Below, piece after piece: positions 1-7,773 of a DNA stretch of 15,468 nucleotides (positions are counted from its first letter, which is position 1; each line of letters starts with the position of its first letter). The stretch is from NCBI RefSeq assembly GCF_043780375.1, contig NZ_JAYWCU010000100.1, positions 1 to 15,468 on the forward strand, in the 5' to 3' direction. Source of the stretch: Emticicia sp043780375 (GTDB lineage Bacteria > Bacteroidota > Bacteroidia > Cytophagales > Spirosomataceae). Below the pieces are notes generated by a model. The model did no database searches. It saw nothing but the letters and a program-made list of their open reading frames with translations, and was not told where the DNA came from. The position numbers and the translations under genes were made by a program.

Positions 1-1073
1 CCTAAGATTACAGTATTGACCAAATCGTTGATGCTACTTTTCACTCGTTCCGAAGTATCTGCCGTAACTTTTACTTCCAAACCTTGCGGAAAACGATCTT
101 CTCTGTATTTATCCAATAAGGCTTCGATGCGTTCCGACACCGCAATCACGTTTGCTCCTGCACGCTTCACAACATTAAGAGTTACAACCGATTTGCCATC
201 TAAACGAGCAAAATCTTGGCGTTCTTCGCTACTATCTCGCACGTCGGCTACATCACCTAAGCGAACAGTTGCTCCTGTTGAACTACGAATTTGAATATTT
301 CGCATTTGGTCAACGTTACTAAATTCGCCTTTTACACGAATTGTTCGGCGAACATTATCTACATTTAGTTCTCCACCCGAAATATTTACGTTTTCACCTT
401 GAATCGAACTTTGAATATCGTAGAAAGTCAAGCCTGCTGCTTGCATTTTATACAAATCAAGATTAATTTGTATCTCACGCTTTAATGTACCAACAATATC
501 AACTTTCGTAATTTCAGGATATGATTCTATTTCATCTTGCAGTTGCTCGGCATAACCTTTCAATTTTTCAAGCGGGAAATTTCCTACTAAATTGATATTC
601 ATAATCGGAAACTCCGAAAAATTAACATCTTGTGCTGTAGGCCCACCGTCAAGCTTTTGTGGTAAATCACGCTTGGCTTTATCAATTGCATCACGTACTT
701 TTTGCAAAGCTGCTTCTACTTTTACATCGGGGTTAAATTCAACCAAAATAACCGAAACGTCTTGTAAAGCATTCGATTTAATGCGTTTAACTCCCGAAAT
801 TGTCTTTAACTGCTTTTCTATAGGCTTGTTGATAACATTTTCGATATCGGCAGGAGTTGTTCCAAAATAAATGGTTTGAACATAAATCTGCGGTACTTTG
901 ATGTCAGGAAACTGCTCTTTTGGTAAGTTGAAATAGATCCCCAAACCTGCCATAAAAATCATTGCTGTAAATATATAGACTGTGGTTTGGTTATTGCCTA
1001 ACCAACGAACCATGTTGTAGATTGCCCCACTTCCATGAGGTATATCTTGATGTTGTAAATTATCGTTTTCCAT
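1..1073 (-). CDS. RND-family efflux pump permease (AcrB-like), N-terminal part, runs off the left edge
   Basis: The first 357 codons of a proton-driven RND transporter of the inner membrane; a full one has about 1000-1050 residues, so two thirds lie outside the window. After a short cytoplasmic start there is one membrane helix at about residues 29-48, followed by the family's typical LPKEQFPDI segment (the first periplasmic strand) and the porter-domain stretch with GTTPADIENVI, KRIKSNALQDVSVILVEF and a KVRDAIDKAKRDLP segment. The ATG at 1071-1073 is the first in frame and places the helix correctly. It lies 84 bases downstream of the adaptor gene in the same direction and is the third component of the efflux operon. 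No frameshift is visible in the part present. The substrate cannot be told from sequence; the gene set fits multidrug export better than a metal system, since no metal-binding clusters are seen. Confidence 0.93.
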   Translation of the reverse strand, partial: MENDNLQHQDIPHGSGAIYNMVRWLGNNQTTVYIFTAMIFMAGLGIYFNLPKEQFPDIKVPQIYVQTIYFGTTPADIENVINKPIEKQLKTISGVKRIKSNALQDVSVILVEFNPDVKVEAALQKVRDAIDKAKRDLPQKLDGGPTAQDVNFSEFPIMNINLVGNFPLEKLKGYAEQLQDEIESYPEITKVDIVGTLKREIQINLDLYKMQAAGLTFYDIQSSIQGENVNISGGELNVDNVRRTIRVKGEFSNVDQMRNIQIRSSTGATVRLGDVADVRDSSEERQDFARLDGKSVVTLNVVKRAGANVIAVSERIEALLDKYREDRFPQGLEVKVTADTSERVKSSINDLVNTVIL

Positions 1074-1157
1074 AATCCAAAACCTTTCTGAGGCTTTTAT
1101 GATTGTTTAATGTTTTTTTTAATTGCCCTATTCGGGAGGGGTCGGGGGTTGAACTTG
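1074..1157. repeat. G/C-rich tract between adaptor and pump genes, possible dispersed repeat
   Basis: Within this A+T-rich gap, positions 1127-1151 hold an abrupt G/C-rich stretch. On the minus strand it reads CAACCCCCGACCCCTCCCGA, then ATAGGGC. I recall similar C-run/G-run intergenic sequences as multi-copy repeats in Bacteroidota genomes, but this window has only one copy, so repeat status is inferred. Only three G-runs are present, so a standard four-run quadruplex is not supported. Confidence 0.3.
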
Positions 1158-2288
1158 TTAAAAATTAACTGCCTGTCCATCAACTAAATCTTGATAGCCT
1201 TGAGTAATCAACATGTCGCCTGTTTGTAAACCCGATACAATTTCAATATCTCCATTATAAGTGATACCAGTAGTAACTTTACGGCTACGAGCCACTTTTT
1301 TTGAACCTTCCACAACTGCTAAATATACTATATCTCCCGCTTCGGTATGTTGAATATAATTTTGGTTAATGATAACTGCATTGCTTTTAGCTTGGTCATT
1401 AATATTCAAGATAGCAGTCATATTAGGCTTTAAATGGCTATCAATTTTTCGAATCGACGCCTCTACTACAAATGTTCTTGATGCAGGATTCACTGTTTGA
1501 CCAACAAATGTCAATTTTGCCGTTGTTTCTTTACCTAAATCTGGAAATTTGACAATTACCTCGTCTCCTTGCTTAATTGTGCTTGCGTAAGTATCAGCTA
1601 CTTGAGCCACTACTTTTAGGTTGTCCGAATTTACTACCCGCACAATTCCTAAACCTGGAGCTGCCATTTCTCCTGCTTTCATACGTACCTCATCTACGAA
1701 GCCACCTATTGGCGACACGACCGTAGTCATTGCTGTTTGAGTTTTGAGGGTAGAAATACGTTTTTCAAGTGCTTCAACATTACTTTTTGCTTGAATGTAT
1801 TGAATCTCAGTACCAATTTTTTGATCCCAAAGTGATTTTTGTTTTTCGTAGAAAATCTTGGCTGTTTCTAACTGATAATCAATTTCTTGGAGCGATTGCT
1901 TCAACACTGCATTATCAATAGTTGCGATTGTTTGCCCTTGTTTTACATAATCACCTTCTTTTACATACAAACGTGTAATTGCTCCACCCATTTGTGGCGA
2001 TACGAACATATTGTTTTTGGCATCAACTCTGCCTTGTATTTCAACAAAATGCTTAAAATTTTGGACTGCAATTGGTGAAACTGTTACAGTGATAACTTTC
2101 TCAACATCTTTCTTTGGGTCGAGAATATCAAGTTCTGCTTGTAATTTTTTGATACTTGCAGAAACCGTTTTTTCCTCAGCTTGAAGTTTGGCTAATTCGG
2201 CTTTTTTCTCCGATAGTTTATCACTACTACCTTTTGAGCAAGCTACTAAAATAACGAAAATTGATAATGTATAAAATGTATTTTTCAT
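1158..2288 (-). CDS. RND efflux periplasmic adaptor (membrane fusion protein, HlyD/AcrA family), lipoprotein
   Basis: A 376-residue adaptor that links the inner-membrane pump to the outer-membrane channel. The N-terminus is a lipoprotein signal with lipobox LVAC, so Cys17 should be lipidated and hold the protein in a membrane. Residues about 22-58 are a charged heptad-like segment (EKKAELAKLQAEEKTV and on), an additional short coiled coil before the core. Then come the first half of the lipoyl domain (VSPQMGGAITRLYVKEGDYVKQGQTIATID), an alpha-helical hairpin from about 112 to 185, the second half (TTVVSPIGGFVDEVRMKAGE) and the beta-barrel and membrane-proximal domains. Length and order are normal for the family. 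It follows tolC by 109 bases and precedes the pump gene, the usual order in Bacteroidota efflux operons. Confidence 0.93.
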   Translation of the reverse strand: MKNTFYTLSIFVILVACSKGSSDKLSEKKAELAKLQAEEKTVSASIKKLQAELDILDPKKDVEKVITVTVSPIAVQNFKHFVEIQGRVDAKNNMFVSPQMGGAITRLYVKEGDYVKQGQTIATIDNAVLKQSLQEIDYQLETAKIFYEKQKSLWDQKIGTEIQYIQAKSNVEALEKRISTLKTQTAMTTVVSPIGGFVDEVRMKAGEMAAPGLGIVRVVNSDNLKVVAQVADTYASTIKQGDEVIVKFPDLGKETTAKLTFVGQTVNPASRTFVVEASIRKIDSHLKPNMTAILNINDQAKSNAVIINQNYIQHTEAGDIVYLAVVEGSKKVARSRKVTTGITYNGDIEIVSGLQTGDMLITQGYQDLVDGQAVNF

Positions 2289-2397
2289 AAAATATATTGA
2301 ATGATTGATTTAAATTATTGAATGACTGAATAAAGACAAATGCCTTATTCAAAATACTATTCATTGATAACGGCTTAATAGTGATTATAAACTAAAC

Positions 2398-3759
2398 TTA
2401 CTCTGCGAGCAATTTACCATTGGCTTTATCCAAATCAACTTTGGCAATAAGCAAATCATAAAGTGCGGCAAAATAATTAGTTTGTGCTTCTTTCAATGAA
2501 GATTCAGCGTTTATAACTTCGATATTTGTGCCTGCACCTGCTTGATATTTTATTTTTGAAACCCGCACAACTTCTTGTGCCAATTCCATATTGGCTTTTT
2601 GAGATTTCATGCTTTCTAAGCCATTTTTCAAACTGATAATGCCTTGAGTTGCTTGCAATTCAAATAATTCACGCAAATACGAAGCACTTTGATCAATTTT
2701 TGTAAGATTGATTTGATGTTGCTGAATCTGTAATTTCCTTAAACCGCTGTCGTAAATTGGTATTTGTAAACCTATACTCAATGCCGATGAACCAAACCAA
2801 CGCTCGAAAGGATTGAATCGTGGGTTACTATGACCAGCCCCCAGCGAACCATTAAAAAACACTTTTGGAAAAACACCTTTTTCTGTGCGTTCCATGTCTA
2901 ATGACGCCAGTTTTCGTTGCGTCATTAATGTTGAATATTCTATTCGATTTCCAAAATCTACACCTTGGTAATCAGGCAATTGTAAAATATTAATATCTGT
3001 TTCTGAGAGTTTATCTTTCAATACAATTGGCTCTTGTTGCTTCATTCCCATCTGGAATTTAAGTAAGCCGTAACTCAACTCTATCAAATTTCTTACTTTC
3101 TGAGTTTCAGTTACTAAATTATTGCGTTGCACTTGCAGGCGGTCAACATCTAATTTTTCGATAAAACCTTTTTCATTCATGATTTTCATTTCACGAAGAA
3201 GCGTATCTAAACGAGTAACATTCAAAATCAAAATCTTGCTTCTTTCTTCAGCAACCAATACCGAATAATAGGCTTTCATTATGTTTTCGGCAACTACAAT
3301 TTTTGAACTCGCCACTGTTCTCTGAGCTAACTCACGATAAACAGGTGCAGCTTTAATTCCGACCAACCACGTAGCATCATAAAGTAACTGATTAAGGCTT
3401 ACGCCCGCTTGCCCGCTCCACGGCACACCGAACTTAATCTTCATTACTTCGCCTTCTGCTGCTTGTGGATTGAAATTTTTGGCTGCAATTAGTGAAGTAG
3501 GTACAATCACGTTGGCAGTATATTGAAACTGCCCGTTTATTTGTGGTAAACCAGCCGCTTTTACTTGTTTGATGGTGTTTTCGGCAGAATAAATCTCCAG
3601 TTCAGCATTTTTTACGGTGAGATGATTTTTTATTCCGTAATGAACCGCCTCTTTCAACGAAAATGACTGCTGGCTATAAGCGGTGGATATAGTCAAAATC
3701 AAGAAAAATAAGCAAAACGCCGCCCGACGGAATGCCGTCCATATGTATTCTATTTTCAT
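2398..3759 (-). CDS. TolC-family outer-membrane efflux channel
   Basis: A 453-residue outer-membrane factor that forms the exit duct of the tripartite pump. The first 29 residues are a cleavable signal peptide: basic N-terminal part, hydrophobic run CLFFLILTIST, likely cut after AYS. The mature start QQSFSLKEAVHYGIKNHLTVKNAELE is the typical opening of the family (L-x-E-A, then N-x-x-x-x-x-A). Two repeats of long helices with beta segments follow; the second is recognisable by the KYQAGAGTNIEVINAESSLKEAQTNYFAALYDLLIAKVDLDKANG stretch near residue 405-450, the common C-terminal signature. Length is standard. The gene lies upstream of the adaptor and pump genes on the same strand. A MITE-like palindrome separates it from the tetR gene and could weaken read-through from that side. 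Confidence 0.93.
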   Translation of the reverse strand: MKIEYIWTAFRRAAFCLFFLILTISTAYSQQSFSLKEAVHYGIKNHLTVKNAELEIYSAENTIKQVKAAGLPQINGQFQYTANVIVPTSLIAAKNFNPQAAEGEVMKIKFGVPWSGQAGVSLNQLLYDATWLVGIKAAPVYRELAQRTVASSKIVVAENIMKAYYSVLVAEERSKILILNVTRLDTLLREMKIMNEKGFIEKLDVDRLQVQRNNLVTETQKVRNLIELSYGLLKFQMGMKQQEPIVLKDKLSETDINILQLPDYQGVDFGNRIEYSTLMTQRKLASLDMERTEKGVFPKVFFNGSLGAGHSNPRFNPFERWFGSSALSIGLQIPIYDSGLRKLQIQQHQINLTKIDQSASYLRELFELQATQGIISLKNGLESMKSQKANMELAQEVVRVSKIKYQAGAGTNIEVINAESSLKEAQTNYFAALYDLLIAKVDLDKANGKLLAE

Positions 3760-3799
3760 AATTATATGTAATATTTAATTTAACTCTTATTAATTAATA

Positions 3800-3957
3800 G
3801 ACTTCCTGCGAAAGTGTTTTATGATTGAAAAATAGTAGATTTTCAAGCGAAAATTGAGGAAATTTTGAAAGCATAGCACCGCTACGGTTTAAAAATTTGC
3901 TCAATTTGTAGCCGAAAAGATGGTGTTTTTCGACTTAAAATACTTTCGCAGGAAGTC
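3800..3957. mobile_element. MITE-like element: 158-bp full-length imperfect palindrome flanked by TA
   Basis: The ends GACTTCCTGCGAAAGT (3800-3815) and ACTTTCGCAGGAAGTC (3942-3957) are exact reverse complements; including the adjoining TA on each side the match is 18 bp, and it continues to 24 bp with one mismatch (3798-3821 with 3936-3959). Inside, AAATTGAG (3851-3858) pairs with CTCAATTT (3900-3907), and the centre TAGC-ACC-GCTA (3874-3884) sits at the symmetry point, so the whole segment folds as one long hairpin. The flanking TA on both sides fits a TA target duplication, although TA is itself palindromic and gives weak proof. No coding capacity is present. This is the build of a miniature inverted-repeat transposable element moved by a transposase encoded elsewhere; its family cannot be named from here. 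Confidence 0.65.
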
Positions 3958-3991
3958 TACTGTACGAATTGCCTTATTTATGTGCTATAAA

Positions 3992-4597
3992 TTATTCTGA
4001 TTTTGTGTATTTTAGATAAATTTCTAATCCTTTTTCGGTTATAATTCCACGCAAAAAATGATTAATAAAGGCCAAATGCACCTCAAACTGCTTATACTTT
4101 TCGGGAGGAAAAATGCTCACATCAAAAGCAAAATCTATTTCTTCCATGCGTAGCCTTGATAAAATTTCGATATTAATATCGCTTCGATAAAGCCCTTGCT
4201 CAACCCCTTCTCGTAAATTTCGCTTGACTATTTCCAAAAAAACACTTTGTTTATGTTGCTGAAAAAGTTGCCAAGTTTTAGGGTGATATTTCTTCAAATC
4301 GTACAATACCATCGGGTTCAAAGTAGCTGCATGAGTTCGAAAAACTTCAATTTCCTTAAAAAACTCATCAATCGGATTTTCTGATTCCTTATAAATACGC
4401 TCACTTTCGGTCTGCTCACAAGTCATTCTGCTGCTTGCCACCTCGTGTACGATTGCATCTTTGTCTTCGAAATTTAGATAAATTGTTTTTTTTGAAATCC
4501 CCAATTCCGAAGCAATTTCGTCCATCGTAACACTACGAATTCCGAATTTACTAAAAAGTTCTTCGGCGGTATTCAATATACGTCCCCTTACTTCCAT
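3992..4597 (-). CDS. TetR/AcrR-family transcriptional regulator
   Basis: A 201-residue DNA-binding repressor of the usual TetR length. Residues about 5-50 form the three-helix DNA-binding domain: ILNTAEELFSKFGIRSVTMDEIASELGISKKTIYLNFEDKDAIV, with the recognition helix around ISKKTIYLNF. The rest is an all-alpha ligand and dimer domain without recognisable detail, as is normal in this family. It is the first gene of the minus-strand block that continues with tolC, adaptor and pump, so it most likely controls that operon and its own expression, with release by a pump substrate; this role is inferred from position. No clear operator could be picked out upstream. The start is the ATG at 4595-4597, right before the conserved EVRGRILNTAEELF segment. 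Confidence 0.9.
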   Translation of the reverse strand: MEVRGRILNTAEELFSKFGIRSVTMDEIASELGISKKTIYLNFEDKDAIVHEVASSRMTCEQTESERIYKESENPIDEFFKEIEVFRTHAATLNPMVLYDLKKYHPKTWQLFQQHKQSVFLEIVKRNLREGVEQGLYRSDINIEILSRLRMEEIDFAFDVSIFPPEKYKQFEVHLAFINHFLRGIITEKGLEIYLKYTKSE

Positions 4598-5029
4598 TTC
4601 TGTTCTTTAAATAATTCGAATCATCATTATCGATAGCTATATAACAGAAGAAACTATGGAAACTCTTGAAAGGTTCAAAGTTTTTATGATTTTTTTTAGA
4701 TAAAAAATTAACAGTACAAAAATGAAAAAAAGGTAAATAAAATAAAAAACAAATCTGATGAAGTAAGTAATTCATCGTATGAAAGGGAAAATAGAGCATT
4801 TGAAGTCTATTTTAGTGATAAAACGCACACTATTGTATATTACAAAAAAATTATTTTTTTGTACTTTTCCAATACGATTATTTTAATACAAATCTTAAAA
4901 GTAAATTTTCAAGGAAAAGTTGTTTCAAAATTGTATTTTTGTAAACCATTCTAATTCTCTGCTTTCCTGTAATATTCTAACATTTTATAAATTAATAACC
5001 ATTATTTGTCGTTAAGACAATTACCCCTG
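4598..5029. other. Intergenic region between divergent tetR and pyrD
   Basis: About 430 bases, very A+T-rich, separating two genes that point away from each other, so it should hold both promoters. On the plus strand TATTTTTG at 4934-4941 fits the Bacteroidota -7 box (TAnnTTTG) and lies about 90 bases before the pyrD ATG, but no TTG lies at the usual distance upstream, so it is only a candidate. No convincing box was found for tetR. A short perfect inverted repeat lies at 4841-4863. No gene-like reading frame with recognisable product was seen here. Confidence 0.5.
4841..4863. repeat. A/T inverted repeat in the tetR-pyrD gap
   Basis: TACAAAAAAA and TTTTTTTGTA are exact 10-bp reverse complements around a TTA spacer. 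Because both neighbouring genes point away from this site it is unlikely to end a gene transcript; a protein-binding site or simple A/T-tract chance structure are the alternatives. Confidence 0.4.
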
Positions 5030-6082
5030 ATGAGTTTTTATAAAAAATTTGTTTTCCCTTTTCTTACTCGCTACGATGCCGAGAAGATTCACTACACGAT
5101 AATGGACATTCTCAAATTTGTCTGTAAAATTCCGTTCGTTCCAAGTATTTTGAGACTATTTTTTGAGAAAGAAGATACTCGTTTAGTAAGAAAAGTATTT
5201 GGTTTACGCTTCAAAAACCCTGTAGGATTAGCAGCAGGTTTTGATAAAAATGGTATTTGGACAGACGAATTGGCAAATCTCGGTTTTGGATTTATCGAAA
5301 TCGGTACCGTTACTCCTCGTCCACAACTAGGCAATGATAAACCTCGACTTTTTAGGTTAAAATCCGACCAAGCACTCATCAACCGCATGGGTTTCAATAA
5401 TGAAGGTTCATTAGAGGCAGCCAATCAGCTACGAAAAAGAAAATCTAAAATTATTATTGGTGGCAATATCGGTAAAAACAAAACCACCGAAAACGACGAT
5501 GCCGTTTATGATTATTTGAAAGCATTTAACGACCTCTATCCTTATGTCGATTATTTTGTAGTAAATGTCAGCTCGCCCAATACCCCTGGCTTACGAGATT
5601 TGCAAGAAAAAGAGCCTCTAAAATACATTCTGAAAGTACTTGAAAGAGACAATGGAAGAAAATCAAAACCAAAGCCAATATTATTGAAAATCGCTCCAGA
5701 CTTGACCAATGAACAATTGGATGATATTATAGAAATTATCAAAGAAACACGAACCTCGGGCGTTATCGCCACCAATACAACCATAAGCAGAGATGGCTTA
5801 GAAACTGATTATCAAGCTGTTAATGAAATTGGGGCGGGTGGTTTAAGCGGAAAACCCTTAACTAATCGCTCTACCGAAGTAATTAGGTATTTATCCGAAA
5901 AGTCAAATAAAGCATTTCCAATTATTGGTGTAGGTGGCATATATACTGCCCAGGATGCCATCGAAAAATTGCAAGCAGGAGCATCTCTCGTACAAGTTTA
6001 TTCAGGATTTATTTATGAAGGCCCAGCAATCGTAAAAGAAATTTGTAAAGGAATCTTGAAAGAAAACACTAAAGTTAAATAA
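5030..6082 (+). CDS. pyrD: Dihydroorotate dehydrogenase (quinone), class 2
   Basis: Oxidises dihydroorotate to orotate with FMN and passes electrons to membrane quinone, the fourth step of UMP synthesis. The 350-residue product has the class 2 layout: an N-terminal helical quinone-tunnel extension (MSFYKKFVFPFLTRYDAEKIHY), then a TIM barrel with NPVGLAAGFDKNG, GFIEIGTVTPRPQLGNDKPRLFRL, INRMGFNNEG, and NVSSPNTPGLRDLQ around residues 179-192, which carries the active-site serine of class 2 enzymes (class 1 has cysteine). Phosphate and FMN binding segments follow (IATNTTISR, GGLSGKPLTNRST, IIGVGGIYTAQDA, VQVYSGFIYEGP). I chose the ATG at 5030; an in-frame TTG 24 bases upstream would add eight residues without family support. 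The gene stands alone and ends in a strong hairpin terminator, apart from other pyr genes. Confidence 0.96.
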   Translation: MSFYKKFVFPFLTRYDAEKIHYTIMDILKFVCKIPFVPSILRLFFEKEDTRLVRKVFGLRFKNPVGLAAGFDKNGIWTDELANLGFGFIEIGTVTPRPQLGNDKPRLFRLKSDQALINRMGFNNEGSLEAANQLRKRKSKIIIGGNIGKNKTTENDDAVYDYLKAFNDLYPYVDYFVVNVSSPNTPGLRDLQEKEPLKYILKVLERDNGRKSKPKPILLKIAPDLTNEQLDDIIEIIKETRTSGVIATNTTISRDGLETDYQAVNEIGAGGLSGKPLTNRSTEVIRYLSEKSNKAFPIIGVGGIYTAQDAIEKLQAGASLVQVYSGFIYEGPAIVKEICKGILKENTKVK

Positions 6083-6105
6083 TTGATTATAAATACATTA
6101 CGAAT

Positions 6106-6150
6106 AAAAAAGTATGATTCAGATTGCTGAATCATACTTTTTTTATTTTT
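6106..6150 (+). terminator. Intrinsic terminator after pyrD
   Basis: A perfect 17-bp stem (6106-6122 with 6127-6143) around the four-base loop ATTG; the arms carry GTATGATTCAG and its complement, followed by a long T-rich run. It begins about 24 bases after the pyrD stop and would separate pyrD from the yceI-like gene. Confidence 0.88.
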
Positions 6151-6172
6151 TTGAAACCTTTTGATATTGAGT

Positions 6173-6203
6173 TTTGTATTACATGTATATACATATAATG
6201 TTG
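6173..6203 (+). promoter_or_regulatory. Candidate Bacteroidota-type promoter for the YceI-family gene
   Basis: TTTG at 6173-6176, exactly 19 bases, then TAATGTTG at 6196-6203, one base off the -7 consensus TAnnTTTG. The predicted transcript start would lie about 35-40 bases before the ATG at 6248 and just after the pyrD terminator. A 12-bp palindrome ATGTATATACAT (6183-6194) fills most of the spacer and could be a binding site for a regulator; this is inference. Confidence 0.55.
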
Positions 6204-6247
6204 CTACATCATTAAAAATATTTCAAAAATTTAAATCAAAACAAACA

Positions 6248-6778
6248 ATGGCAATCTGGACAATCGACCCAACGCACTCAGAAGTGCAGTTCAAGGTAAA
6301 ACACTTAATGATTTCGACCGTAACTGGTACTTTTGGTACTTATGAAGGTAGCATTGAAACTGCAAATGATGAAGATTTTGTAGGAACAAGTGTAAATTTT
6401 TCGGCAGATATTGATAGTATCTCAACTGGACAAGAGCAAAGAGATGGACACTTAAAATCAGGTGAGTTTTTCGATGCTGAAAATTTTCCGAAACTATCTT
6501 TTGTTTCTACTTCAATGAAGAAAAAAGAGGGTGATTCTTATACATTAGAAGGAAATTTAACAATTAAAGGTGTAACAAAACCTGTGAGCTTGAATGTAGA
6601 ATTTGGTGGAATAATGGGCGATTTCTACGGAAACACGAAAGCAGGTTTTGATATTTCAGGAAAAATCAATCGTCAAGATTTCGGTCTTACTTGGAGTGGC
6701 GTTACCGAAGCTGGTGGTATTGTCGTAAGTGACGAAGTGAAGTTAGTTTTCAATATTCAAGCTGCAAAGCAGAAATAA
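6248..6778 (+). CDS. YceI-family (polyisoprenoid-binding-like) protein, no signal peptide
   Basis: A 176-residue protein of the YceI family, whose known members are lipocalin-like eight-stranded barrels that bind long isoprenoid chains such as ubiquinone precursors. Family features visible are the start WTIDPTHSEVQFKVKHLMISTVTGTFG, the stretch DIDSISTGQEQRDGHLKSGEFFDAENFPKLSFVST, the GNLTIKGVTKPVSLNVEF segment and GFDISGKINRQDFGL. I chose the ATG at 6248 because the family match begins right there; an in-frame TTG at 6161 would add 29 residues that also cover the promoter. Unlike the secreted E. coli type it has no signal peptide, so it should stay in the cytoplasm. It is a single gene with its own promoter; its true ligand in this organism is not known. 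Confidence 0.92.
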   Translation: MAIWTIDPTHSEVQFKVKHLMISTVTGTFGTYEGSIETANDEDFVGTSVNFSADIDSISTGQEQRDGHLKSGEFFDAENFPKLSFVSTSMKKKEGDSYTLEGNLTIKGVTKPVSLNVEFGGIMGDFYGNTKAGFDISGKINRQDFGLTWSGVTEAGGIVVSDEVKLVFNIQAAKQK

Positions 6779-6788
6779 GTTTTGGTTG

Positions 6789-6850
6789 AAGTTGTAAAGT
6801 TAAAAAGGTAGCTGATTATCAGCATATTATACTCCTTAACTTTACAACTT
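6789..6850. terminator. Nested inverted repeat between convergent genes, likely two-way terminator
   Basis: AAGTTGTAAAGTTAA (6789-6803) and TTAACTTTACAACTT (6836-6850) are exact 15-bp reverse complements. Between them GCTGA-TTA-TCAGC (6811-6823) forms an inner hairpin. It lies between the stops of the YceI-family gene and the converging SDR gene, the right place to end both transcripts, but it lacks the long T-run of a classic terminator. Confidence 0.6.
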
Positions 6851-6868
6851 TCTACTTTAAAACTAAAA

Positions 6869-7657
6869 TCACAAGCTACTTGTTTTTCCTCCATCAACTG
6901 GAATACTCACGCCATTGACCGAAGCGGCAGCTGGCGAACATAGAAACGCAATGACAGCGGCTGTTTCTTGTGGTGTCGTAAATCGCCCAATCGGAATATC
7001 TTTTATTAGTTCTTGCTCAACTTCAGCAACTGTTTTGCTTGTTGAAGCAGCCCGCATTTCATTTACTTTTTTCAAACGTCCTGTTGTAGTATAACCTGGT
7101 AGCACATTATTTGTTGTAATACCAAACTTTCCCAATTCATTTGCCATTGACTTTGCCCAACTTCCCATTGCTCCACGAATCGTGTTCGACACGCCCAAGC
7201 CAACAATCGGTTGCTTCATTCCAACTGACGTTATATTAATTATTCGCCCGAAACCTGCATTTTTCATGCTCGAAACTACTGCTTGAGTCAATATTTGGGC
7301 AGAAATAACGTGTTCGTTAAATGTCTGAACAAATTGCTCAGGACTTGCCTCAATCACTGCTCCACCCAAAGGGCCACCAGTATTGTTTATCAAGATATGT
7401 GCTTCTGGATATTTGGCTAAAAAATTTTCAATCTTTGGCTTAATCTGATTAGTTTTTGAAAAATCAACAAGTAAATAGCGGTGTTTTTGACCTTTTTTCC
7501 GAGGTAATTCATCTAAAACCTCTTTTAATTTTTCTTCGTTTCTTGCAACAAGTATAATATTTGCCCCCAAAAGAGCCAATTCTATGGCAGTTGCTTTGCC
7601 AATTCCTTGTGTACTACCGCAAACGAATGCAGTTTTTCCTGTTAAGTCGAGATTCAT
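6869..7657 (-). CDS. Short-chain dehydrogenase/reductase-like protein with altered active site
   Basis: A 262-residue Rossmann-fold protein of the SDR superfamily, similar in length and layout to 3-oxoacyl-ACP reductases (FabG). Seen: cofactor loop GSTQGIG at 14-20, LVAR at 36-39 where the second strand ends, NNTGG at 91-95, and INITSVG with Ser144 in the place of the catalytic serine. Where the family has Tyr-x-x-x-Lys, 13 residues after that serine, this protein has Ser157-Asn-Thr-Ile-Arg161, so both catalytic residues are replaced. After it, NVLPGYTTTGR and the C-terminal VNGVSIPVDGG are normal. A group of FabG-like proteins with SN-x-x-R here is known to me from bacteria, so this is a subfamily trait and not a decayed gene. 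Substrate and even redox activity are uncertain. On the minus strand TAACTTTG (7677-7684) resembles a -7 box. Confidence 0.85.
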   Translation of the reverse strand: MNLDLTGKTAFVCGSTQGIGKATAIELALLGANIILVARNEEKLKEVLDELPRKKGQKHRYLLVDFSKTNQIKPKIENFLAKYPEAHILINNTGGPLGGAVIEASPEQFVQTFNEHVISAQILTQAVVSSMKNAGFGRIINITSVGMKQPIVGLGVSNTIRGAMGSWAKSMANELGKFGITTNNVLPGYTTTGRLKKVNEMRAASTSKTVAEVEQELIKDIPIGRFTTPQETAAVIAFLCSPAAASVNGVSIPVDGGKTSSL

Positions 7658-7773
7658 AGCATTAAATTTTTTTTCTCAAAGTTACAATTTTATTGGTCGA
7701 TTTGGAAAATCATAGAACAATGATTTGGCACTGTGGTTGGAAGTAGCGAATATTGCAATCAAAAAACTTATTC

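Noticed and set aside
1..870. Two plus-strand open frames at 16-294 and 592-870
   Set aside because: They lie opposite the RND pump gene, whose protein is clearly recognisable; the plus-strand translations have no family features.
1127..1151. G-quadruplex
   Set aside because: Only three G-runs of three or more are present; a standard intramolecular quadruplex needs four.
4551..4799. Minus-strand open frame of 82 codons overlapping the start of tetR
   Set aside because: Low-complexity Phe/Asn/Lys-rich translation from A+T-rich upstream DNA, no recognisable motif; it covers the region where the tetR promoter should be.
5006..5029. TTG start for pyrD eight codons upstream
   Set aside because: The ATG at 5030 matches the usual beginning of class 2 enzymes, and the eight extra residues have no support.
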